DNA from: Bdellovibrionales bacterium
GTDB taxonomy: Bacteria > Bdellovibrionota > Bdellovibrionia > Bdellovibrionales > JAMPXM01
Assembly: GCA_016713885.1 (NCBI GenBank)
Contig: JADJOF010000010.1
Coordinates: forward strand, 1-31,545
Direction: 5' to 3'
Length of the DNA: 31,545 bases
Both the position numbers and the translations under genes were made by a program. Positions 25,114 through 31,545 of this stretch are shown here, one piece after another; the stretch's first letter is position 1; each line of letters starts with the position of its first letter. The notes beneath the pieces are model-generated. The model did not search any database. It worked only from the letters and a program-made list of their open reading frames with translations, and had not been told where the DNA came from.

Positions 25114-26382
25114 GTGCGCGCCTTGGTCTTTGGTCTTCTTGTTTTGTCGCTGCAGTCTATTTCATCTGTTTCATTCGCCCTGCCATCGGCACTTCCTCCC
25201 TCGGATGACCCCTATAAGGCTTCGCTGATGTACGCGTTCCTGGCCGGGTCTGATGCCAACCAACACCGTGAGAAGTTGAGCTTGTTTCCTGAACGGAAGA
25301 GTATTCCAGTTCTTGGCGAGCGTACGGACTTTACATTCTCCTTTTACCCGCTGCGCAGCGGGGCTCCGCTGGTGATTTACATTGGTGGTCTTGGTGGTCA
25401 CCATACCGATAGCTCGTTTGCGGCGTTCGCCAATGTGGCACAAAGTCGCGGTTACAATGTGCTCGCGTTCTCGTCGACGATGAATTGGAGTTTTGCTCTC
25501 AGTGCAAGCCGGAGTGGTACACCCGGGCAAACGATGGACGACGCGAAAGATCTGTACGTCGCGATTGAGAAAGCAATTCGACACGTAAAGAAGAAGTATG
25601 GCTATCAGTTTGGCCAGGTGGGCATCTCGGGGTTCTCACTCGGCGCATTGACTTCAGCCTATATTGCAAAGCTCGACTTGGAAGAGAAGCGAATTGGAAT
25701 TGATTCGCTTCTTATGGTGAATGTTCCCGTCGATGTTGGCTATGGGATGTCGGTCTTGGATTCGCTCTATTCTGCGGGTGAGTCATGGAAAGGCGAGCAT
25801 AAGGAAAACATCGGTGGCTATGCGATCAACTACTATCTGCGGTCAATCGAGGCGCTGGCAAAGAAGCGGACAACTCTTGAGGAGGTCGTTCGAAACTTTG
25901 GTCTTACGACTGATCAGATTAAGTTTGTGATAGGGCGACAATTTCGATCTTCGCTTCGCGATGCGCTGGTGAGTTCGCAGTCTGTTCAGGATCTTGGCGT
26001 GTTAAAGTCGAAGTTTAGTCGGTTTAATCAGAACGATCGGCAGGACGAGGCGTTTCGGTTCTCGTTTCGAGACTACAAAGAGAAGGTTCTTTTGCCTTCT
26101 TGGCAGCGTCGGCACGGAGCAAACGGCACGGTGAATGACATGATGGCGCACTCGGGTCTAGCGGAGGTTGCCGCTGATATTGTTAAACTTCCGTCGGTGA
26201 CCGTGATTCATACGGAAGACGACTTTCTTTTGCGTCCAGAGGACATTCAATTTCTTCGAGACACATTTGGGTCGAATCTTAAGCTTTATCCACGAGGTGG
26301 GCACGGCGGCAATCTCTTGAACGTCAAAGTGACGGGCGAGATGGCGATGGCACTCGGGTCGCTTAGTCAGAGGCTCCGCTAA
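25114..26382 (+). CDS. secreted alpha/beta hydrolase (lipase/esterase-like)
   Basis: The alpha/beta-hydrolase triad is visible: nucleophile Ser in GISGFSLGAL (Ser175 in this numbering), Asp in VIHTEDDFLL and His in PRGGHGGNL near the C-terminus. An oxyanion strand reads VIYIGGLGGHH. The start chosen is GTG 25114, preceded by TGGAG at 5 nt and followed by a signal peptide (VFGLLVLSLQSISSVSFALP). A longer GTG start at 25054 is possible but has no ribosome site. About 420 residues, larger than a minimal lipase because of a helical insertion (KENIGGYAINYYLRSIEALAKK). Substrate unknown. Its stop overlaps the convergent next gene by 4 nt. Confidence 0.8.
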   Translation: MRALVFGLLVLSLQSISSVSFALPSALPPSDDPYKASLMYAFLAGSDANQHREKLSLFPERKSIPVLGERTDFTFSFYPLRSGAPLVIYIGGLGGHHTDSSFAAFANVAQSRGYNVLAFSSTMNWSFALSASRSGTPGQTMDDAKDLYVAIEKAIRHVKKKYGYQFGQVGISGFSLGALTSAYIAKLDLEEKRIGIDSLLMVNVPVDVGYGMSVLDSLYSAGESWKGEHKENIGGYAINYYLRSIEALAKKRTTLEEVVRNFGLTTDQIKFVIGRQFRSSLRDALVSSQSVQDLGVLKSKFSRFNQNDRQDEAFRFSFRDYKEKVLLPSWQRRHGANGTVNDMMAHSGLAEVAADIVKLPSVTVIHTEDDFLLRPEDIQFLRDTFGSNLKLYPRGGHGGNLLNVKVTGEMAMALGSLSQRLR

Positions 26383-27048
26383 CGAAATTTAAACCGTTTA
26401 AAAAATTGGCACTGGGCGATCGCTTGTCCTTCGTAAGCCATGACAGTCTGCCGACCGAGTCCCGGGTTCGCACTCAGGCAGACGCCGTCCTCGGCGCACT
26501 CGAGACGAATGTAGAGTGCTTTTTCGTCGCGCCGAAAGCGGTAGAGACGAGTGTCTTCTTCTGGCGTTCTGAGCCCGACCACAAATGTCTCCCGGCGCAC
26601 TTCGACAGGCAGCGCGAGCTCTGAGCTAAAGCTGAGTGCGAGATCGACGACCGAGCGATATTGACGGGCATCCATTTTGTCGTAGCGCTCTGGCGGTGAC
26701 TCTCGATCAACGAGTGGGAATGAGGCGCGGTGCCGTTCCCAGCGGACCTGCTGCTTTCTCGCCGTCTATCGCCGCAACAGCGAGCGCTGCGACTGGTTTC
26801 ATTGGATGATCTGCGTAGTAGCAGCGCCCAGCATAAACTCCTCGGATCGACCGAAGCGGCACTCCCTCTCCTGCGCGATAGGCGTCGACCACTTGGTCGA
26901 AGTAAGTCACACCAGCACCAACCTGGGGTTCAACAGATAGCCGATGAAGCGACCGAGGGCGGAGAAGGTCGAGGCGTGCATGGGCATTGACGGTGAAGGT
27001 TAGAGTAAGGAATGAGAGGGTAAAGAAAAGCGTGTTGTATTTTGACAC
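26379..27048 (-). CDS. secreted protein of unknown function, one frame break
   Basis: A GTG start at 27048 has a GGAGG ribosome site and is followed by a signal peptide (SKYNTLFFTLSFLTLTFTVNAHA). The first part (LRPRSLHRLSVEP, SIRGVYAGRCYYADHPMKPV) shifts frame at about 26745, to VRWERHRASFPLVDRESPPE and MDARQYRSVVDLALSFSSEL. It ends YIRLECAEDGVCLSANPGL and FFKRFKFR. The gene is ~222 residues with three or four cysteines, so disulfides in the periplasm are likely. No family recognised. Convergent with the hydrolase gene; the two stop codons overlap. Confidence 0.6.
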
Positions 27049-27136
27049 GGGTCCTCCGTTTGTTGGTCCTCTAATCATCACGAAGATGGCGAGGATGGGG
27101 AGTCAAAAGATTTGATTTGAGCTATCATGAATCATT

Positions 27137-27580
27137 ATGCCTAGGAATTCCGATGGATTGTCGGCTCTAATGGGATGGGGGTTTGAGGTGGAGTGGATTA
27201 GTTTTTTCTTCTTCTTTGTGGCAGCAGTGACTCACCTGATGTTTTTTGTAGTGGAGTCGATTTTGTTTCAGCGAAAGGGCGGGCATACGGTTTTTAAAAT
27301 CAAAGAGACTGACCATGAAGCCGTGAAGATTTGGGCTTTTAATCAAGGGTTTTACAATCTGTTTCTATCGCTCGGGATGTTTCTTGGATTGTACTTTGTG
27401 TTGCGGCTTCAGGTTGTGCTTGCCGGAGCGATGACTGGATTTTGTGGAGTTTCGATGGTCGGCGCAGGGCTTGTGCTTTGGTTTTCGGCGCCACATCTGC
27501 GCCGAGCTGCGCTGGTCCAGCTCGTGCCGCCGCTGTTGGGGCTGTTATTTGTTTTAGGACATGTGACCAAATATCTTTAA
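27137..27580 (+). CDS. DUF1304-family four-TM membrane protein
   Basis: 147 residues with four TM helices (about 20-45, 75-97, 100-122, 126-145). The conserved DUF1304 pattern is present: THLMFFVVESILF in the first helix region and the strong signature FNQGFYNLFLSLGMFLGL. This family is widespread in bacteria and of unknown biochemical function. ATG 27137 is used. The ribosome site is weak, and alternative starts at Met12 or later would only shorten the hydrophilic leader. The stop overlaps the stop of the convergent oxygenase gene. Confidence 0.85.
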   Translation: MPRNSDGLSALMGWGFEVEWISFFFFFVAAVTHLMFFVVESILFQRKGGHTVFKIKETDHEAVKIWAFNQGFYNLFLSLGMFLGLYFVLRLQVVLAGAMTGFCGVSMVGAGLVLWFSAPHLRRAALVQLVPPLLGLLFVLGHVTKYL

Positions 27581-28825
27581 TCTCTTGATTGGGCGAGGTC
27601 GATCGCGCCCGCGTTTACCAGCCTTTGAAGGTACGAGAGCTCTTGCTTTGCCGATGTTCCTTTGAGGAATTTTCTAATCTGGCAAGTTTTGCCTGAGTTA
27701 AGAGACCGAATAAGTTTGAGAAAACTCTGCGAAGTCTTCTCGTCAACAACTGTGCCGGCAAAGGCAAAGAGTGTGCGCGATTCAGTTTTCAGATGACTCC
27801 AGAGAATAGGTATCGACGACTGGAGTTGAATGCTGGAGCTCAGCTTGAGTATTGCGGTCGGACTTTTTGGAACAGTTTTGAAGCCCTGCTTCGAACTGTG
27901 AATTGTCCACGAGCGGAGAAAAGCATCGTGAAGTTCTTCGGTGGAAAGCTCTTTGATGGCGGAAACGGCTTTGAGGTGAAGATCGGGTAGCGTTAGGACG
28001 GCGCCATCGGATGTGGGTGGAGCGGTAAATGTCGTGGTGACTTGGTGACCTATGCCCTTGAGCTTCTTTCCGATGACAGGAGTCAGAGTTTCAATCGCGG
28101 TATTTTCGAATGGTTGATCGACCCAAACACCAAGACTCCAGGTTGGCGGTGAACGAGCCATCGGACTCGGCAATGTGCCATGCGCTTGACGGCCAGTAAG
28201 TCATGTCTCCTGGTGAGGCTATGATAAGCTCGGATGCTTTTTAAAATTTGTCGTAGCGATGAGAACGAACAAGTTCTGGGTGTTTTTTGACCAACTCCGG
28301 CTTCCAGATACGAAAACGTTTGGTGCCGGCGATCGGAAAGCTAAAGACGCCACAGTTGTCGACGTGGACCCCAAACGGCGTTTTTTTATAGTTACCGAGG
28401 TAGAGGCCGATCTCGGAGAAGCGATTGGGAAGGCCGACGTGCTGATGAAGTGAGTTGGTGAAAGTGAGAAGCTCTCGCCAGAGCTCGAGATCGAGTTGGA
28501 GGAGTTCGTCGCAGACGAGACAGTAGTCAGCGAACATCTCATTCATGCGGCTATGGTAGCCTTCGAGCGAGCCATCTCGTTTTCTTGGCAAGAGCTCAAG
28601 GACCTCGTCGCTGTATTGGCGTTCGCCATCGAGGTAGAGCTTCAGGCCGTCAAGAGTTTTCGTTTTTCGACATCGATCGCTGTAGCGAACGAGCAAGGTG
28701 AAGATTTGTGCCGCGTCGATCAGAAGGAGAGACGAGTCGACTTGTTTGAGAGCGAGAGTTTTCTTCTCCCAGGTCTTCTGAGCAAACTGGGTCCAAAACG
28801 TCTGATCGAGGCGCGGGCGCGACAT
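27577..28825 (-). CDS. JmjC/cupin-type 2-oxoglutarate-dependent oxygenase, two frame breaks
   Basis: The N-terminal part from ATG 28825 ends with the iron-binding strand IGLYLGNYKKTPFGVHVDNC (His-x-Asp) and PIAGTKRFRIWKPE. After a shift at about 28235 (run of A and T), the frame reads ELIIASPGDMTYWPSSAWHIAES, supplying the distal His (SAWHIAES). A second shift at about 28160 leads to TWSLGVWVDQPFENTAI and a helical C-terminal domain. The HxD...H facial triad and the layout match bacterial cupin-4/JmjC-type hydroxylases related to ribosomal-protein hydroxylases. About 415 residues after repair. It follows the DUF4399 gene by 7 bp, so it is probably co-transcribed. Substrate unknown. Confidence 0.75.
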
Positions 28826-28832
28826 ATTGCGA

Positions 28833-29255
28833 CTACTTCACGGTGATTTCTATTGTCGCGCTTTGCTCGGGTCCATAGGACAGGTGCGCGCCATCGGCAA
28901 ACTGTAGAGTGAGTTTGTGTTTTCCTGGCGTGAGTGAGACCTCGGTCTCGGACTGGGCTTTGCCGAAATGAATATTCTTATCGTCTTTTGGGATGACCTG
29001 GCCTTTTGCAAACGGCGCTCCGTCGACGATGAGGTGATGGTGACCGGAAGTTTTGTCGAGCGCATCCTCGCCGGCGGGGCGAAGCTTCATTCCCTCAAGT
29101 CCAAACTGAACCTTGACGGGCGAGGCGACGGTCGCGCCATCTTTTGGTGAAACAAAGAAAACCTTCGCCGGTTTACTTGGTGCATCCTTTGCGTGAGCGG
29201 AGAAGCTGATTGTGCTGGCGAGAATCGTAAGAACGAGGATAGTCATTGTTTTCAT
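28833..29255 (-). CDS. exported DUF4399 protein
   Basis: ATG 29255 has an AAGGAAAA ribosome site at 8 nt and starts a signal peptide (MKTMTILVLTILASTISFSAHA); longer in-frame starts would hide it. The mature ~118 residues show the DUF4399 pattern: VFFVSPKDGATVASPVKVQFGLEGM, KTSGHHHLIVDGAP, NIHFGKAQSETEVSL and PGKHKLTLQFADGAHLSYGP. This is a histidine-rich beta-sandwich found in the periplasm of many proteobacteria, function unsettled, with metal binding plausible from the HHH. Second gene of an operon with the EF-hand lipoprotein (20 bp gap) and the oxygenase. Confidence 0.85.
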   Translation of the reverse strand: MKTMTILVLTILASTISFSAHAKDAPSKPAKVFFVSPKDGATVASPVKVQFGLEGMKLRPAGEDALDKTSGHHHLIVDGAPFAKGQVIPKDDKNIHFGKAQSETEVSLTPGKHKLTLQFADGAHLSYGPEQSATIEITVK

Positions 29256-29274
29256 AAAAGATTTTCCTTTTTGT

Positions 29275-29763
29275 TTATTCATAGAAGGCGCCAAAGGGAT
29301 CTGTTTCGGGGTTGTCCGATGCTTTGACGACGAGTTTTTTGAACTCGTCTTTACTGATCGTGTCGGTGGCGCCGCCATCCTTGACGAAAAGAGCTTCGAA
29401 GGCGCGGTTGGCGTCTTGGCTGGTTAGGCGTCGTTTTGATTTTGCTCTGGCTGTTTTTGAGATGGAGTCATTCGTGCCAGGTTTTGCGGCGAGAATTTCA
29501 GCTTTTCCACCGCGGTCGTAGCTTGCAATCAGGTATTTGAATCCAGACTGAGCTTCGTTCTTGCTGAGCTTGCCGTCGCCGTTGACATCGAGAACTTCGA
29601 ACAGGCGCGCAATTTGTTCGTCTTTGCTTTCAGGACTGCTTTCAGTGTTTTCTGTGGCGCTAGCATTGCCAACTCGAGACGGCGCGGTGGCGCAACCGGC
29701 GGGCAAAATCACAGCAGTCAGACTCAGAAAGAAGAACGTGATGAGAAGATAGGAATTGCGCAT
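29275..29763 (-). CDS. EF-hand lipoprotein
   Basis: 162 residues. A lipoprotein signal peptide with lipobox LPAGC (cleavage before Cys24) is followed by a Ser/Glu-rich linker, a canonical EF-hand loop DVNGDGKLSKNE with its flanking helices (DEQIARLFEVL...) and a second, degenerate helix-loop-helix (DGGATDTISKDEFKKLV). A perfect AGGAGG lies 7 nt before the ATG. Likely a Ca2+-binding outer- or inner-membrane lipoprotein. It heads the operon with the DUF4399 protein and the oxygenase. Confidence 0.85.
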   Translation of the reverse strand: MRNSYLLITFFFLSLTAVILPAGCATAPSRVGNASATENTESSPESKDEQIARLFEVLDVNGDGKLSKNEAQSGFKYLIASYDRGGKAEILAAKPGTNDSISKTARAKSKRRLTSQDANRAFEALFVKDGGATDTISKDEFKKLVVKASDNPETDPFGAFYE

Positions 29764-29814
29764 CGTAAGACCTCCTGAAGGTCTTACTTTAGCCGAAGGA
29801 AAAGGCGTCCGTCG

Positions 29815-30258
29815 CTATTTTTTGCGAACACTATGCACGATGTCGACAGTCTCGTGTTTGGGATGGAGCTCTTCTTCGATTTTTCGATCGACTTCACGGG
29901 CCTCGGCGAGCTTCTTCTCTACGTCCTCCGGGTCGACCCGATAAAGCGTGTATTCGTGATCGGCCACACTTTTATGATAGATACGAGCTTTTCGGCTTGC
30001 ATCGTAGATGTGGTGAATGAAGTAGATGTGCGTTTCGCGGCACGCTAAACGTCCGCTTGTTGTAAAGTGTTTGTAGTTTTCGATGACTTGGACGCGGATT
30101 CCTCCTCGAGCATCGATTTCGGTGATGATGCCGAAGGACTCTTGTTCGCGCGGTAGGAACCATCCGCGCATAATAAAGCCGACGCGATCCCCAACGTTCA
30201 GGGTGTGTCCGTGCTTGTCTTGGTGAAGGACGTCGAAAAGGGAAGGCCTGGCAGTCAT
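29815..30258 (-). CDS. unknown cytoplasmic protein with an SH3/KOW-like N-terminal barrel
   Basis: 147 residues, no signal peptide or TM segment. The first half has a beta-barrel look, VGDRVGFIMRGWFLPREQE then GIITEIDARGGIRVQVIENY, resembling small SH3-type barrels. The second half is basic then acidic-helical (RIYHKSVADHEYTLYRVDPE, EKKLAEAREVDRKIEEEL). No family recognised. The upstream flank between this start and the divergent phospholipase gene is ~90 bp and should contain both promoters. Confidence 0.65.
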   Translation of the reverse strand: MTARPSLFDVLHQDKHGHTLNVGDRVGFIMRGWFLPREQESFGIITEIDARGGIRVQVIENYKHFTTSGRLACRETHIYFIHHIYDASRKARIYHKSVADHEYTLYRVDPEDVEKKLAEAREVDRKIEEELHPKHETVDIVHSVRKK

Positions 30259-30351
30259 ACAGACTTATCGGGAGGCTGGCGCCTTGACTTCAGTCGAGTG
30301 GAGTAAAGTCTCTCTTTGAGACATGTCGCGATGGTCAACGATGATAGAGGG

Positions 30352-31331
30352 ATGAAGACCATCAATTTGGCATTGCAGGGCGGCGGCAGTCATGGAGCTT
30401 TCACGTGGGGAGTCCTTGATCGCTTGCTCGAGGACGAACGCATCGCTTTTGAGGGCGTGTCAGGAACGAGCGCTGGAGCAGTCAATGCTCTTGTTTTGGC
30501 CTCTGGTTTGATTGAAGGCGGTCGCGAAGGGGCGCGTGAAGCGCTCCGACGTTTCTGGATCGCCGTTGGGGAGCAGCATGGTTTTACTCCCTACAGACGA
30601 AATCCTCTCGACGTGCTTTTTGGTCGTTTTGGTTTTGATTGGTCGGTTTCGTATCACTTCTTTGCTTCGCTCACGCATTTGGTTTCGCCGTATCATTGGA
30701 ACCCAATGGGAATTAATCCACTTCATGAGCTGTTTCAGAAGCATATTCGCTTTGATCGGATCCGTGAGTGTCGTGACTTGAAGCTATTTATCTCGGCGAC
30801 CTCGGTTGAGACTGGGCGCATTCGCGTATTCAAGAATGAGGAGATGTCGGAGCAGTCGCTGATTGCGAGTACAGCACTGCCGCTGCTGTTTCACGCAGCC
30901 GAAGTCGATGGGCAGCACTATTGGGATGGTGGCTTTGTTGGCAATCCAGCGCTCTATCCCTTATTTTACGAATGCCAGACGACCGATATCGTTTTGGTGC
31001 AGATATCTCCTTTGCGTCGTGCGACGGTGCCAAAATCGGTTTTTGAGATTCAAGATCGCATGTCGGAGGTTTCTTTCAATGCAAGTCTCGCTTCTGAAAT
31101 GCGCGCTGTTCACTTTGTGACGGCGATCGCTATCGACAGGTGTTCATGCATATGGTGGAGAGCGAAGCGGAGCTCAGTCAGCTCGGCTCGGCGACAAAGC
31201 TATTGATCGAGCCGGCATTTCTACAGCACATGTTTGAGCTTGGACGAGGAGCCGCCGATCGTTGGATTGCCGCAAGTTTTGAGCAGATCGGCGTTCGATC
31301 CTCGATCAATGTTCCAGAGCGATTTTTGTAG
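30352..31331 (+). CDS. patatin-like phospholipase, one frame break near the end
   Basis: Patatin-type lipid acyl hydrolase with a Ser-Asp dyad: oxyanion GGGSHGAFTWG (10-20), nucleophile Ser40 in GTSAG and Asp192 in the DGG motif (YWDGGFVGNPALYPL). The frame 30352-31115 then breaks; the C-terminal part continues in another frame as FMHMVESEAELSQLGSATKL and FELGRGAADRWIAASFEQIG to TAG 31331, giving ~326 residues. The start ATG 30352 is chosen because homologues begin at MKTINLALQGGG. ATG 30331 and TTG 30316 are possible, and ribosome sites are weak for all. Similar to the RssA-type subgroup. Cytoplasmic; substrate unknown. Confidence 0.85.
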
Positions 31332-31334
31332 TCG

Positions 31335-31545
31335 CTATTCTTTCTTGAGCAGTGCTTTTTCTGCTGGAAAGAGCGGAAGTTCGGCCGGCCGTTCGGCGAG
31401 GCCGAGGTGCAGGCGTAGCGTTTCGTGTTTTTGTGCGAGGTCAAAGTAGAAGCGTCGCTTGCGTACGATATCCTGCTCGAATTTCTCATATTCGCGAAAT
31501 GCGGCCCGTGCTTTCTCGATACGTTTGCCGAGAGGCGAGTCTTTT
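31335..31545 (-). CDS. unknown protein, C-terminal part only
   Basis: The frame is open from the window edge to TAG 31335, so the start lies beyond the window. The visible ~69 residues are charged and helical (SPLGKRIEKARAAFREYEKF, EQDIVRKRRFYFDLAQKHET, LRLHLGLAERPAELPLFPAE), ending LLKKE. Probably coiled coil; no family recognised. It converges on the phospholipase gene with 3 bp between stops. Confidence 0.6.
   Translation of the reverse strand, partial: KDSPLGKRIEKARAAFREYEKFEQDIVRKRRFYFDLAQKHETLRLHLGLAERPAELPLFPAEKALLKKE

Overview
The window looks like a chromosomal segment of a Gram-negative, diaminopimelate-type bacterium of about 50% GC. A Bdellovibrionota- or deltaproteobacteria-like origin is plausible. 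That is an inference from the gene mix (tandem secreted b562-like cytochromes, EF-hand lipoproteins, a large secreted teneurin-like YD-repeat protein, protein-glutaminase-like secreted enzymes) and not from any marker gene.

Layout. (1) 1-4739, housekeeping: the end of an FtsX/LolC-type permease, two tandem b562-like cytochromes, then a tightly overlapped minus-strand operon (membrane protein, murI, mpaA, dapD) around D-glutamate and diaminopimelate metabolism, then tRNA-Leu(UAA). (2) 4718-7270: a large serine recombinase whose stop codon lies inside the tRNA, a small partner gene, a roughly 115-bp imperfect palindrome and uncertain small ORFs. (3) 7276-21182: an Rhs/YD-repeat polymorphic toxin locus on the minus strand. 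It has one long teneurin-like gene (signal peptide, PKD, transthyretin-like fold, NHL propeller, YD shell, RHS core, variable C-terminus), followed by small membrane or soluble genes that look like immunity genes. Displaced toxin tails, a 630-bp duplication of the RHS core, a 1.88-kb IS1380-type insertion sequence and a TraD-like coupling-protein remnant lie further downstream. (4) 21449-24756: a helix-turn-helix ORF, map, and two secreted cysteine-hydrolase-like genes behind a 6 x 16-bp tandem repeat. (5) 25114-31545: a secreted alpha/beta hydrolase, a secreted unknown, a DUF1304 membrane protein, an operon of EF-hand lipoprotein, DUF4399 protein and a JmjC/cupin-type oxygenase, an unknown basic protein, a patatin-like phospholipase and a partial gene.

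The strongest candidate for something new is the Rhs locus. Two copies of a toxin tail ending in CGCG(T/A)K are each followed, stop codon touching start codon, by paralogous two-TM proteins with a PPGW motif. Two cassettes are followed by proteins that share a conserved N-terminus (MSE..R.N.VESF) and upstream hairpin but differ in the rest of the sequence.

A caution applies throughout. At least 15 genes or gene fragments, including dapD, which is normally essential, are split by 1-2-nt indels. This density suggests uncorrected indel errors in the assembly rather than general gene decay, so I list such genes as single loci with the break positions noted.
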